DNA of 64,000 bases from CAYVVD01 sp964454975 (GCA_964454975.1 CAYVVD010000001.1:62001-126000); one strand, 5' to 3'. Shown: positions 44,417 through 54,077, counted from the first letter of the stretch. The notes: a model not told the origin generated them from the letters alone. Made by a program: numbers and translations.

Positions 44417-44931
44417 TACTTCTGAAGCGCCTCCAGCAAAAGGTCTTCCATCGTTACATCAGCATTGATGTTGTTTGCAACACGATAATCAAGAGTGTCT
44501 GTAATGGAATAATGTGCCAAATCGCTTTTCATAACAATAAATGCAGGCAGGCGGACAATTTCAAATTTATCTGCGTTTGGGTTGATGTCGTCTGGGTCAA
44601 TCATCGAATATAATGTGTAGCTCGATTCCGGAATGCCAGCTTCCCTGAAAACCTTCACGAGTTGAGGGAATTGTTTGTGAGAACCCGGACAACTGCATGC
44701 AGGCCTGACGTAAAGATAAAAGTTAAATAAATCAGCATCGAATATATTACGTATTTCGTCAACAATATGGGATTGAGGTGTATAGAGCTGAATTTCCTCT
44801 TCGAACCAGCCAAAACCCGGAGTGGAATTTAATTCTGCTATTGTAAGTGGATTAGCTTCAGGAGTAACGCTATTCTCCTTGCAGGAATAAATCCCAATTG
44901 CAAGGATAGTGATAATTATAAACTTTTTCAT
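44416..44931 (-). CDS. Lipoprotein, possibly thioredoxin-fold
   Basis: 171 residues. The signal ends at lipobox IYSC (Cys17). A long beta/alpha-looking body has FNFYLYVRPACSCPGSHKQF, a C-S-C-P-G motif in the position where thioredoxin-like folds carry their Cys pair, followed by FPQLVKVFREAGIPESSYTL and IVRLPAFIVMKSD with the cis-Pro-like P-A-F. I read it as a degenerate thioredoxin-like lipoprotein facing the periplasm; no family is certain. It is upstream of the EVE gene (TAATG overlap) and divergent from the peroxidase-Rieske operon across a 195-base AT-rich gap. Confidence 0.65.
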   Translation of the reverse strand: MKKFIIITILAIGIYSCKENSVTPEANPLTIAELNSTPGFGWFEEEIQLYTPQSHIVDEIRNIFDADLFNFYLYVRPACSCPGSHKQFPQLVKVFREAGIPESSYTLYSMIDPDDINPNADKFEIVRLPAFIVMKSDLAHYSITDTLDYRVANNINADVTMEDLLLEALQK

Positions 44932-45126
44932 TTTTTCACTCGGTTAAAAATACACCCTGTTAAATTGCGAAAATTTCTCGTAAGTTACAATGCCAATAAG
45001 GGTTTTCAAATTTTCAAACGAATTCAGGAATTAAATATTTCGTTAATTATATTTAATTGCGAAAAATCCCAAATTATTATAAATTTATTTCTGAAACCTT
45101 AACATTTTCAATCTGTTAATTGAAAT
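44932..45126. other. AT-rich divergent intergenic region (lipoprotein / peroxidase operon)
   Basis: No gene. It should hold both divergent promoters. A near-match -7 box TATATTTA (45048-45055, plus strand) sits 71 bases before the peroxidase ATG, inside a loose dyad where ATTTCG (45037-45042) faces CGAAAAAT (from 45060). Neither is strong. Confidence 0.3.
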
Positions 45127-46143
45127 ATGAAGGCACTCATTCCTATCGTGAGCATGATACTTTTATGCTCTTGCAATACAAGCAATGAACCCGGAAATCC
45201 TCGACCTGTTGTTGAAATTCCTGAAGGATTCCCTGTGCTTCCTGTACCCGATGATAATCCTATCACTACTGAAAAAACAGTGTTGGGCAGGGAGCTGTTT
45301 TTCGAGAAATCCCTTTCTCTCGATTCGAGCCTTGCATGCGCTTCATGCCATCTGCCAGAGCTTGGCTTTGCAAACTCCGGGAGCAAACTTGCCACCGGGT
45401 TTGACGGGGACAGGCTTATGAGAAATGTCCTTCCATTGTTCAACACTGCATATTATGAAGAACTCCTTTGGGACGGGCGTGCTCATTCGATTGAGGATAT
45501 CGCTTTCCATACCTTGATTCTACCTGTGGAATTCAACAACGATACGACAGAAATAAGGAAAAGGCTTTCAAACAATACAGAATACATGAAATTATTTAAA
45601 GAGGCATTCGGAAAAGATGCTCAGCCGGATGCAAATAACATTTCAAAAGCGGTTGCTTCCTACATCAGAACTTTAATTTCAGGAAACAGCCGTTACGATA
45701 AATATAACAGGGGCGATGAAAACGCATTGAATGAACAGGAAAAACGGGGGTTGGAACTGTTTTTCAGTGATAGAACTCGTTGCTCCGAGTGTCACTCGGG
45801 AATATTATTCACTGATGGTAAATTCCACAGCACGGGCACTACTACTCACTACTTTGACTTTGGCAGATACTATGCCACAAAGGATCACTACGACAAGGGT
45901 AAATTCCGTACTCCCTCGCTAAGGAATATTGAATTAACATTTCCTTACATGCATGACGGCGAGATGGAAACCCTTGAAGACGTTTTGTTTCATTACAACA
46001 GAGGCGGACTGCCATTTATGAACCGTGATACCCTGCTAAGGTCGCTTGGCCTTACCGAACAGGAAAAGCAGGATATCATTGCGTTTTTAATGACTTTGTC
46101 TGACAATGAATTTATTAACAAACAGACAACAGAGGTACGTTAG
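45127..46143 (+). CDS. Di-heme cytochrome c peroxidase (CcpA/MauG family) lipoprotein
   Basis: 338 residues. A lipoprotein signal (SMILLCSC, Cys16 or Cys14) precedes a MauG/CcpA body. Two heme c sites are present: CASCH (Cys71-His75, in LACASCHLPELGF) and CSECH (Cys219-His223, in RTRCSECHSGILF). The surrounding LGRELFFEKSLSLDSSLAC and RNVLPLFNTAYYEELLWDGR segments are family signatures. These enzymes reduce peroxide with electrons from the periplasmic chain, or oxidise other substrates. It heads an operon with two Rieske proteins (one-base gap to the first), which could be its electron partners. Being a lipoprotein places it on a membrane facing the periplasm. Confidence 0.93.
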   Translation: MKALIPIVSMILLCSCNTSNEPGNPRPVVEIPEGFPVLPVPDDNPITTEKTVLGRELFFEKSLSLDSSLACASCHLPELGFANSGSKLATGFDGDRLMRNVLPLFNTAYYEELLWDGRAHSIEDIAFHTLILPVEFNNDTTEIRKRLSNNTEYMKLFKEAFGKDAQPDANNISKAVASYIRTLISGNSRYDKYNRGDENALNEQEKRGLELFFSDRTRCSECHSGILFTDGKFHSTGTTTHYFDFGRYYATKDHYDKGKFRTPSLRNIELTFPYMHDGEMETLEDVLFHYNRGGLPFMNRDTLLRSLGLTEQEKQDIIAFLMTLSDNEFINKQTTEVR

Positions 46144-46144
46144 T

Positions 46145-46906
46145 ATGAAAAGGAATGATTTCCTTAAACTTATGCTCACTGCGAGCGTTTTTGCGACTGT
46201 CAGACCATTCAATCTTCTTGGTAAACTTGAGCCAAAACTAAAAGAAGAAAATGGAAAAATCACAGGTATTTACACTTTAAGCTTAAACGAATATCCACAA
46301 TTGACAGAACTCTGGGGACACTTAAATTTTAAAGTAGAAGCAATTCCGCCGGAGGAATGGTTTCCCAATCTCATAATAGTTAAAGTGCCGTATAACACCT
46401 ACGACAAGCATTTCACATGTGTTGCTGACAGGTGCCCTCATGCCGGTTTCCCTATGGAAGAATTTGACCCGGATGACCAGTATTTTGTATGTTCCGAGCA
46501 TGGGACTATTTTCGACATAGAAGGCAAATATATTGAAGGGCCTGCTTCGCAAGACCTTGACACTTTTGAAACAAAATATGACGGTGGAGATACCGTAGGA
46601 ATTGAAATACCACAGATTGTGAGCTCTGATATCGAAGGAAATAACGGTTTCTTTGCAGGTCGTGTTTATCCAAATCCGGCTGCAGGCTATGCAACGCTGA
46701 ATATCGGGCTTATACAACCAGCAAATGTAAGGGCAGAAATATATACTTACTCGGGACAGTCTCTATTGCAAGTACCTTCTTTCTTTGGCAACGAAGGAAT
46801 GAACGAAATCAGGATGAACCTCGCTAATCTAAGACGTGGTGCTTACTTCATCCGGGTAGAAGCCGAAGGAAATGGTGATTTGAAACGCAATTTTCTGGTG
46901 AGATAA
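46145..46906 (+). CDS. Rieske [2Fe-2S] protein with Tat-like N-terminus and C-terminal T9SS sorting domain
   Basis: 253 residues from the ATG at 46145, one base after the peroxidase stop. The N-terminus MKRNDFLKLMLTASVFATV resembles a Tat signal with KR in place of RR and the FLK that follows in Rieske Tat signals. The Rieske cluster ligands are C-P-H (Cys97, His99) and C-S-E-H (Cys116, His119); the two disulfide cysteines of bc1/b6f Rieske proteins are absent, as in the lower-potential type. Residues about 172-253 (GRVYPNPAAGYATLNI, VRAEIYTYSGQSL, LRRGAYFIRVEAEG, ending NFLVR) are a type A T9SS sorting domain. I know of no characterised Rieske protein with this tail. The expected place is the cell surface. 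Confidence 0.9.
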   Translation: MKRNDFLKLMLTASVFATVRPFNLLGKLEPKLKEENGKITGIYTLSLNEYPQLTELWGHLNFKVEAIPPEEWFPNLIIVKVPYNTYDKHFTCVADRCPHAGFPMEEFDPDDQYFVCSEHGTIFDIEGKYIEGPASQDLDTFETKYDGGDTVGIEIPQIVSSDIEGNNGFFAGRVYPNPAAGYATLNIGLIQPANVRAEIYTYSGQSLLQVPSFFGNEGMNEIRMNLANLRRGAYFIRVEAEGNGDLKRNFLVR

Positions 46907-46910
46907 GCTT

Positions 46911-47405
46911 ATGGATAATAAAAGACGCGAATTCATTAAAAAAACTGCAGGAACAACTGCCGGCTTAGGATTTTTGACTATCCTCGGCCAGGGGCTTAGT
47001 TCCTGCGAGGAATACTGGGAAAAATCACAACCTTTGTTTGGGATCTCAGAGAGTATAAAAGTTAACGACTATCCTGTATTCAGTAAAAAACCAAATGCGT
47101 TGATAAAAACATTTGGAAACCTTAACAATGGTGTACCTGTTATAATCATAAAACTTGATGAGAATCAGTTCGTTTGTTACTCTTCACTTTGCACGCATGC
47201 AAGCTGCTATGCAGACGAAGAGAATGGCTCAAATAATCCGGAGAGTGTTTATCCATCATTTGCTGGTTACATTAATTGTGCCTGTCACGGTTCGAGGTTT
47301 TCATTTGAGACTGGTGCAGTGTTAAAGGGCCCGGCACAGAGACCCTTAAAAAGATACAGGACAGATTATAATCCAGAATCTGATATGCTGACTATATTTT
47401 TCTGA
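46911..47405 (+). CDS. Tat-exported Rieske [2Fe-2S] protein of the high-potential type
   Basis: 164 residues, four bases after the first Rieske gene. The Tat signal is textbook: KRREFIKK, then a hydrophobic stretch; a Cys (LSSC, Cys32) follows and may be lipidated. The cluster site is CTHASC (Cys94, His96, Cys99) and CACHGS (Cys123, Cys125, His126), the C-x-H-x2-C/C-x-C-H-x-[GS] form of bc1/b6f Rieske proteins with the disulfide pair Cys99/Cys125. No cytochrome b gene is nearby, so it likely serves as a soluble or anchored electron carrier for the peroxidase or for the T9SS-tagged Rieske protein. The convergent BNR gene ends five bases away. Confidence 0.93.
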   Translation: MDNKRREFIKKTAGTTAGLGFLTILGQGLSSCEEYWEKSQPLFGISESIKVNDYPVFSKKPNALIKTFGNLNNGVPVIIIKLDENQFVCYSSLCTHASCYADEENGSNNPESVYPSFAGYINCACHGSRFSFETGAVLKGPAQRPLKRYRTDYNPESDMLTIFF

Positions 47406-47410
47406 GCAGG

Positions 47411-48853
47411 CTACTTATACAATAAAATTCTAAGCCTGCTTATATTTCGTCCTTCTATGGCTCTTATATAATAAACGCCTGAAGGCCATGTGCCCGTATT
47501 AATGCTGTGTTCATTAAAGTTGGAGTCAACTACTCTAAACATCAGGTTACCAAGAGAGTTATATATTTCTACGGTTACTTCATTTTCAAGTATTCCGCGG
47601 GGCAGATAAGTAACCAAAAGCACGGAATTGCCAATATCTGCCTTCAGAAAATTATCTTCTGAGAACGAAGTCTCGCCAACACTGCTTGGATTCTCCAGCA
47701 CATACATTCCGGCTTCGGTCGCCATATATAATTTTTCCTGCCCCTCAGGGCCGAAATAGCGCATAGACCATACATTTGCTCTTGGTCCGAACTGCGGTTC
47801 TTCAATAAACCATGGAACAGCGTGGCCAAAATGAACCCAGGTTTTGCCATTATCCTGCGTCCTGCTGACTATGCCAACACCTGGTACTCTTACATCAACA
47901 GGTGCATAAAAATCTTCTGTATAGCCTCCTGCCCATACTTCTTCACCATCGCCGTAAGGTTTACAAGCAACAGCCCAGAAGCTGGTATCGGGAAAACCGA
48001 GGATCTCCCAGGAATATCCTCCATCAGTTGTCCAGTGTATACCGCCGTTCGGTGTATTTATTTTCCATAAATAAGTTATGCTTATATAGCCATGCAAAGG
48101 ATATTTCTGTGAGAATTTTACTTGTGTTATCTCTGAATCGAGGTCGAGGGAATCCGGTTGAACAATTCGTTTTATTCGAGTCCAGGTTTCTCCGTAATCA
48201 TGCGACATAAATATTTCGCCATTTGTCCCGGCGCTTAACACAATGTTGTTTGAATCCGGCCTCACCCCCATGCTTGCAATGGTCAACCCGTCATCAATTA
48301 TTATTTTCTCACCGGTTACTTCATCTATAAATGCGTATTGGGTAATTATAGTAGTGATACTGTCCCAGGTAGCGCCGGCATCGAAACTTCTGAATATCCT
48401 GCCTGTTTTGAAATCGCCGATATATACAGTATCAGGATTTACGGGGTCAAACACCATTGCTTTACCATTCAATGACAGGCAGCCGTCTTTTGTTGGCAAT
48501 CTGAGAACGGTTTCCCATTCATCTCCGCTGTTAGTACTTCTTACAATTTTGCAGTAATTAAGTCCGCCGGCAAGAATGATATTAGTGTCGCGGGGATGGA
48601 TTATTAGGTTACTTATCCTAGTTGACGAACCGAGGAACCCAACTATAAGTGTGTCCCATGTTTCCCCGTTATTATAGCTGCGGTAAACTCTTCCACCGCC
48701 TCCACCAACAAAAATCGTGTTATAATTCTTCGGGTTCACATATACATCAAATGTCTCGTCGTCAATTTGCCGTTGCCACCTGTCCTGTGAAAACAAAGAG
48801 AATGAAAGAAGAATAAAAAACAATGGGGATGTTAATGTTTTCATAGCCAACAA
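47411..48853 (-). CDS. Secreted beta-propeller (BNR/VPS10-like) protein with T9SS sorting domain
   Basis: 480 residues (477 if the ATG at 48844 is used, giving MKTLTSPLFF as a cleaner signal peptide). Repeated Asp-box motifs (S-x-[DN]-x-G-x-[TS]-W: SYNNGETWDT, STNSGDEWET, SFDAGATWDS, SHDYGETWTR, TTDGGYSWEI, TQDNGKTWVH) indicate a six- to seven-bladed propeller as in photosystem stability factor Ycf48-like and sialidase proteins. The last 75 residues (FLKADIGNSVLLV, VTVEIYNSLGNLM, WPSGVYYIRAIEG, ending RILLYK) form a T9SS sorting domain. The function is unknown. It lies downstream of nuoN in the same direction (61-base gap), so read-through is possible. Confidence 0.88.
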   Translation of the reverse strand: MLAMKTLTSPLFFILLSFSLFSQDRWQRQIDDETFDVYVNPKNYNTIFVGGGGGRVYRSYNNGETWDTLIVGFLGSSTRISNLIIHPRDTNIILAGGLNYCKIVRSTNSGDEWETVLRLPTKDGCLSLNGKAMVFDPVNPDTVYIGDFKTGRIFRSFDAGATWDSITTIITQYAFIDEVTGEKIIIDDGLTIASMGVRPDSNNIVLSAGTNGEIFMSHDYGETWTRIKRIVQPDSLDLDSEITQVKFSQKYPLHGYISITYLWKINTPNGGIHWTTDGGYSWEILGFPDTSFWAVACKPYGDGEEVWAGGYTEDFYAPVDVRVPGVGIVSRTQDNGKTWVHFGHAVPWFIEEPQFGPRANVWSMRYFGPEGQEKLYMATEAGMYVLENPSSVGETSFSEDNFLKADIGNSVLLVTYLPRGILENEVTVEIYNSLGNLMFRVVDSNFNEHSINTGTWPSGVYYIRAIEGRNISRLRILLYK

Positions 48854-48914
48854 CCTGGTAATTAGGAATGTTATTATCTATATAAAAATCGAATTGATAT
48901 CGAAAAGTTACATT

Positions 48915-50387
48915 TTAGAAAAGTTTGTCGGCAATATCCATTATAATTGAGGGAAATATACCAAACAAAAGAACACAGATTACGGAAATCACTACTGAGA
49001 ATCCCATCCCTTTCTTTTCAGGAATAATAACGGTTGTCTGCCCTTCTCTGAAGTACATGTAAACCACAAGCCCGATGTAGAAATAAACAGAGATCATCGA
49101 TGATATTACAGCGACAATTGTTAGCCAGGTGAATCCTGCATCAATAGCAGCGGCAAAAAGAATATATTTACCGAAAAATCCTGCAAATGGCGGAATTCCT
49201 GCAAGGGAGAACATAAATATTGACATATAAGCCGCAAGTGCAGGCTGAGTATTGCTTAATCCGGAATAATCTTCGAGATCTAGGTTTCTGTCAGTGTTTT
49301 TCTCAATACTTGCAAGAATAATAAATGCACCAAGCTGCATAAAGAGGTAAGCTGTTGAATAAAACAGTATGCCTTTCCAGCCTTGTTCACTGTTTGCTAC
49401 GATACCCATAAGAAGGTATCCGGCATGAGCAACAGAAGAATAAGCAAGCATTCTCTTGATGTTCTTCTGAACAAGCGCGGAGATATTTCCAATAAGCATA
49501 GTTGCTGCAGAAATATAAGCTATTATTTCAATCCCGCGCTCTGTAATAGCAGTAACACTCTCATATGCATTTGTAATGAATATGTTCTTTGCTATTATTA
49601 TAAATCCAATTAGTGCAGCAGCTTTTCCGGCAGTACTCATAAAGGCAGTAACAACGGTAGGAGAGCCTGTATAAACATCCGGTGCCCATTGATGAAATGG
49701 GAATGCAGCAACTTTAAAGCACATTCCAATAATCAATAATGCCATGCCGATTGTTAAATATATGCTGTCTGCATTGCCCGAGGAAATTACCCGGGAAATT
49801 TCACTAAAATACATGTTCCCAGTAGAACCGTAAATCATTGCCATTCCGTAAACAAGAAATCCGGTTGCAAATGCACCCAAAAGGAAGTATTTAAGCGCTG
49901 CTTCGACTGATTTAAGTTGATTCCTGAAATAGCCTGCAAGTATATAAAAGGAAATTGACATTAGCTCAATGCCCACAAAGAGTGTCAATAAATGGGCAGA
50001 ATGAGCTATAATCATCATACCGCAAACAGCAAATACCAAAACACTGTAAAATTGTCCGAATTCAAAATTTTCTTTTTGGAGGTATGGCCTGGCTGATATT
50101 ATTGTAAGAATACCTGCTACTATGAAAATCATGTCAAAAAATGCAGCATAGGGCTCGAATGAAACAGAGCCTCTTGTAAAAGAAGTATCCGGGTTAATAC
50201 TGTTAATTACCTGCGGTGGAAGCGTCATTGCATAAGCTGCTGCGGCAAGTGTGATTACAAGCCCCACAAGTGTAGCAATATAAACAGGTTTTTTGTTTTC
50301 CGCAGAATATGCATCAAACATCAAAACGACTAATGAATGCAGAAAAATCGCTATTAATGGTAACCCGGATATTAATTCACTGTACAT
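48915..50387 (-). CDS. nuoN: NADH-quinone oxidoreductase subunit N
   Basis: 490 residues with about 14 helices, an antiporter-like membrane subunit of complex I. It has FVGIELMSISFYILAGYFRN, with the conserved Glu of TM5, KVAAFPFHQWAPDVYTGSPT with the Lys and His of TM7-8, and LVQKNIKRMLAYSSVAHAGY with the Lys of TM9. It therefore has the usual set of proton-channel residues. It is last in a nuoL-nuoM-nuoN run with a 25-base gap after nuoM. nuoK and nuoJ are not upstream in this window, so the membrane-arm genes are split. Confidence 0.97.
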   Translation of the reverse strand: MYSELISGLPLIAIFLHSLVVLMFDAYSAENKKPVYIATLVGLVITLAAAAYAMTLPPQVINSINPDTSFTRGSVSFEPYAAFFDMIFIVAGILTIISARPYLQKENFEFGQFYSVLVFAVCGMMIIAHSAHLLTLFVGIELMSISFYILAGYFRNQLKSVEAALKYFLLGAFATGFLVYGMAMIYGSTGNMYFSEISRVISSGNADSIYLTIGMALLIIGMCFKVAAFPFHQWAPDVYTGSPTVVTAFMSTAGKAAALIGFIIIAKNIFITNAYESVTAITERGIEIIAYISAATMLIGNISALVQKNIKRMLAYSSVAHAGYLLMGIVANSEQGWKGILFYSTAYLFMQLGAFIILASIEKNTDRNLDLEDYSGLSNTQPALAAYMSIFMFSLAGIPPFAGFFGKYILFAAAIDAGFTWLTIVAVISSMISVYFYIGLVVYMYFREGQTTVIIPEKKGMGFSVVISVICVLLFGIFPSIIMDIADKLF

Positions 50388-50412
50388 ATTTTCAGCCGTT
50401 TAGCAATTGTAC

Positions 50413-52002
50413 TTATTCTTCAATCCTTTCACTTTCTTCGGTATCAACTTCTTCCATTTGTGGCATCTCGAATTTTTCAATTCCGAACTTCACTTTGTGT
50501 ATTTTATTTACAAGCACCCTTGTTGACATTTCGGATTTATCAAGGAAAGTCTTCGGATAAACACCAATCCACACAATAAACAGGATAATAGGCACCATCA
50601 TCCATGTTTCCCTCGGGCTCAGATCGCTCAGGTTATGATTTGCCGGGTTCTCGTTTTTGCCAAACATCACCCGCTGGAACATCCAGAGCAGATAAACTGC
50701 CGCAAAAATTACACCTGTAGCCGCGATTATAGTATAAGTATATGAACCGAGTATAGGAGAAGTAAATGCTCCCATCAAAGTCATAAATTCACCGACAAAA
50801 CCATTTAATCCCGGCAGTCCGACAGATGCGAGCATTGCAATAGCAAAAAATACTGTAAATAATGGCATTACACGGGCTATCCCGCCAAACTCAGAGATTT
50901 CCCTTGTATGCCTGCGCTCGTATAATACACCGACACAGAGGAAGAGCATTCCTGTTGAAAGTCCATGATTAACCATCTGTATGATTGCTCCCTGTATTCC
51001 AATTGCAGTCATCGAGAATATACCCAGAACTACAAAACCAAGATGCGAAACCGATGAGTAAGCTACAAGCCGTTTTACGTCAGTTTGTACCATCGCTACG
51101 AGCGCCCCGTAAACAATGCCGATAACAGACAGCCATGAAATCAGTGAAGCATAATTTATAGAAGCAAGAGTAAATATTTCAAGATTAAAACGGATTAAGC
51201 CGTAAGTCCCCATTTTAAGCAGGACCCCTGCAAGAATTACTGAACCGGGCGTTGGCGCTTCGGTATGTGCGTCCGGAAGCCATGTATGCAGAGGGAATAA
51301 TGGTACTTTAATGCAGAATGACAAAGCAAATGCAAGGAACATCCAGCTTTGAATTTCGAAAGGAATCTGGTCAGAGACCTGCCGGATTATCAAAAAATTG
51401 CTCGTAAATCCCTGTTCGTTTGCCAGGATTTCTACACCAGTATAATAACCGAGCCATACAACTGCAACAAGCATCAAAAGCGAACCGACTATCGTAAACA
51501 GGAAAAACTTGATTGCTGCATAAATCCTGTCCTTTCCCCCCCAAAGGCCTATAATAAAGTACATAGGGATAAGAATTACTTCCCAGAATACATAAAACAG
51601 GAAGAGGTCGAGAGCTACGAATACCCCGGTCATACCGAACTGGAGGAGGAGAATCATTACATAATATTCTTTATGCCTCTTTATAATTGAGCTCCAGGAG
51701 GAGACAATCGCAATGGGCGAGATAAAAGTTGTAAGCATCACCATTAGAAGCGACATTCCGTCCAGGCCAATCCTGAAACCTGCATCATAAGTGCCAATCC
51801 ACACAGCTTCATATACAAACTGAAAATTAGGGTTGCTTCCGTCAAATTCAAAAAAAAGGAAAAGTGAAACAACAAAGGTTAGAATCGAAAAACCGGTGGC
51901 TGTGAGTTGAATCGTTTTTGTCTTAGCGCTGTTTAAAAACAGGATAAGACAAGATCCCAGCAGGGGCAAAAATAATGTTATGAATAATGCAAGCATAGTC
52001 AA
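50413..52002 (-). CDS. nuoM: NADH-quinone oxidoreductase subunit M
   Basis: 529 residues, about 14 helices. The conserved FYVFWEVILIPMYFIIGLWG carries the TM5 Glu, FPLHTWLPDAHTEAPTPGSV the TM7-8 motif, LLKMGTYGLIRF the TM8 Lys and TDVKRLVAYSSVSHLGFVVL the TM9 motif. This is a proton-pumping antiporter-like subunit of complex I. It has a charged C-terminal tail (about 40 residues, rich in Glu, MEEVDTEESERIEE) longer than usual, probably cytoplasmic. It lies between nuoL (23-base gap) and nuoN. Confidence 0.97.
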   Translation of the reverse strand: MTMLALFITLFLPLLGSCLILFLNSAKTKTIQLTATGFSILTFVVSLFLFFEFDGSNPNFQFVYEAVWIGTYDAGFRIGLDGMSLLMVMLTTFISPIAIVSSWSSIIKRHKEYYVMILLLQFGMTGVFVALDLFLFYVFWEVILIPMYFIIGLWGGKDRIYAAIKFFLFTIVGSLLMLVAVVWLGYYTGVEILANEQGFTSNFLIIRQVSDQIPFEIQSWMFLAFALSFCIKVPLFPLHTWLPDAHTEAPTPGSVILAGVLLKMGTYGLIRFNLEIFTLASINYASLISWLSVIGIVYGALVAMVQTDVKRLVAYSSVSHLGFVVLGIFSMTAIGIQGAIIQMVNHGLSTGMLFLCVGVLYERRHTREISEFGGIARVMPLFTVFFAIAMLASVGLPGLNGFVGEFMTLMGAFTSPILGSYTYTIIAATGVIFAAVYLLWMFQRVMFGKNENPANHNLSDLSPRETWMMVPIILFIVWIGVYPKTFLDKSEMSTRVLVNKIHKVKFGIEKFEMPQMEEVDTEESERIEE

Positions 52003-52025
52003 GAAGCTGCCATAGTCTTACAAAA

Positions 52026-53999
52026 TCAGGCTGCAAGCAGCAACCATGTAATTATTACAAGTATCCCGGCCATCATAAGTACTGCGTAATTCTGGGCAAT
52101 ACCACTCTGGATTTTCCTGAGTTGCAAGCCGGTAAACTCAGTGAATCGTCCGCTACCGTTTACGATGCCGTCAATAATTTTAACATCAAATATATTCCAG
52201 AGGAAATTCCTTGAGCCATTGACAATTGGGTCAACAATCAGCTTGAAGTAGAATTCATCAAGGAAATATTTATTCCAAAGTAGATTATATGTAAATTTCA
52301 ATTTAGCCCTAATACCCTCAGCTTTTTGAATTCCTTCCCTGTACAGGTTTATAGCAAGGAAGATACCCAGCGCTGCAACAGCAACAGAAAGCAGCATAAG
52401 CAGGTATTCCGATAAGTGGATTTCATGAACAGGTAGCCTTTTGAGGACAATCATTGAGTCTTCAAACACCGGTTCGAGGAAATTATGGATTAGGTTAGGA
52501 TGATCGCTGAACCAGAATCCGAGTACATATGGTATTCCAAGAAATCCTCCCAAAGCAGACAATAGTGCAAGTATTTGCAGAGGTATTGTCATTGTTGCAG
52601 GGGATTCGTGCGGATGCACTTGTTTTTTATTAAAGCGCTCCTTGCCGAGGAATGTCAGGGTTAGTAGCCTGAACATATAAAATGCAGTGAAAAATGCAGC
52701 AATAGCCAGGATTACCCAAAGCAGGAATCCACCCTGTTCTGATGAGAATGTCATCCAGAGTATTTCATCCTTGGAGAAGAATCCGCTGAAAAATGGGATA
52801 CCTGCAATAGCAAGAGTAGCAATCGCAAATGTTTTAAAGGTAGTTGGCATATAATTCTTAAGCCCACCCATGCGTTTGATGTCCTGCTCTTCATGCATGC
52901 CGTGTATAACTGAGCCTGCTGCAAGGAATAGCAGTCCTTTGAAGAATGCATGAGTCATCACATGGAAAACTCCGGCAGAAAAAGCTCCCACACCGAGAGC
53001 CACAAACATAAAACCAAGCTGGCTGACAGTAGAATATGCAAGTACCTTTTTAATGTCATTTTGAACTATGCCGATTGTAGCCGCGAGGAATGCAGTTGCT
53101 AACCCTATCACAGCAACGACTGACATTGTTGTAGGGGACAATGCAAACAAAACTGAGTTTCTTGCTATCAGGAAGACGCCTGCTGTTACCATTGTTGCGG
53201 CATGAATAAGTGCAGATACAGAAGTCGGGCCTGCCATTGCATCGGGAAGCCATACAGCAAGTGGGATTTGCGCAGATTTGCCTGTACAACCAAGAAATAG
53301 CAACAGCGTAATAGCTGTCATTATTCCGGTTCCCATATAGAAACTCATGTTTGCATAAGCAGCATCAGATACATCGAGGTACTCGAGAGTACCGAAGTTT
53401 ACAAAGATAAGCAGCATGGCGATAATAAATCCAAAATCGCCAATTCTGTTTACTATGAATGCCTTATTTGCCGCATCACCTGTCCATGTGAGCCTGACAC
53501 CCGGAAATTTTTTATCATACCAGAATCCGATAAGGAGGTAGCTGCAGAGGCCGACACCTTCCCAACCCAGGAAAGTCAGCAGGAAATTGCTTGAAAGAAC
53601 GAGGTTCAGCATCATGAAAATGAACAGGTTCATGTATGTGAAAAAGCGGGCAAAGCTTCTATCTCCTTGCATGTAACCGATTGAATATACATGTATTAAG
53701 AAACCGACACCGGTAATTATTAATGAAAATAATATCGAGAGCTGGTCAAGTTGGTAGGAGACAGATACCGAAAAATCGCCGCCGCTTATCCAGGTATAAA
53801 CCGGTACTATTGCCGGTGTTTCGATTTCGCCGGAAATAATTCCATAGAATAATATTGCTGAAATGATAAAGGAAATGCCGACAGTTGCACTGCCAATTGT
53901 TCCAATAATGCCTTCACCTTTGATCCTGCTGCCAAAAATCCCCAGTATAATAAATCCCAGCAATGGAATAAGGGGGATAAACACTATCAATTCATGCAT
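52026..53999 (-). CDS. nuoL: NADH-quinone oxidoreductase subunit L
   Basis: 657 residues. It is the largest antiporter-like complex I subunit, with about 16 helices, including the C-terminal lateral helix and its anchor (residues about 545-657). Signatures are FLGWEGVGLCSYLLIGFWYD, RIGDFGFIIAM, AQIPLAVWLPDAMAGPTSVS, ALIHAATMVTAGVFLIAR and DIKKVLAYSTVSQLGFMFVA, with all key Glu, Lys and His residues present. It heads the L-M-N unit. Upstream is a 200-base divergent gap shared with clpS that contains a TAAGTTTG -7 box. Confidence 0.98.
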   Translation of the reverse strand: MHELIVFIPLIPLLGFIILGIFGSRIKGEGIIGTIGSATVGISFIISAILFYGIISGEIETPAIVPVYTWISGGDFSVSVSYQLDQLSILFSLIITGVGFLIHVYSIGYMQGDRSFARFFTYMNLFIFMMLNLVLSSNFLLTFLGWEGVGLCSYLLIGFWYDKKFPGVRLTWTGDAANKAFIVNRIGDFGFIIAMLLIFVNFGTLEYLDVSDAAYANMSFYMGTGIMTAITLLLFLGCTGKSAQIPLAVWLPDAMAGPTSVSALIHAATMVTAGVFLIARNSVLFALSPTTMSVVAVIGLATAFLAATIGIVQNDIKKVLAYSTVSQLGFMFVALGVGAFSAGVFHVMTHAFFKGLLFLAAGSVIHGMHEEQDIKRMGGLKNYMPTTFKTFAIATLAIAGIPFFSGFFSKDEILWMTFSSEQGGFLLWVILAIAAFFTAFYMFRLLTLTFLGKERFNKKQVHPHESPATMTIPLQILALLSALGGFLGIPYVLGFWFSDHPNLIHNFLEPVFEDSMIVLKRLPVHEIHLSEYLLMLLSVAVAALGIFLAINLYREGIQKAEGIRAKLKFTYNLLWNKYFLDEFYFKLIVDPIVNGSRNFLWNIFDVKIIDGIVNGSGRFTEFTGLQLRKIQSGIAQNYAVLMMAGILVIITWLLLAA

Positions 54000-54077
54000 T
54001 TTCCGGACCGGCTAATAAAACCAAACAATTTTTTGAATAGGCATTTCGAAGCCATGCCTTTCCGTTTCATCAAAGTA

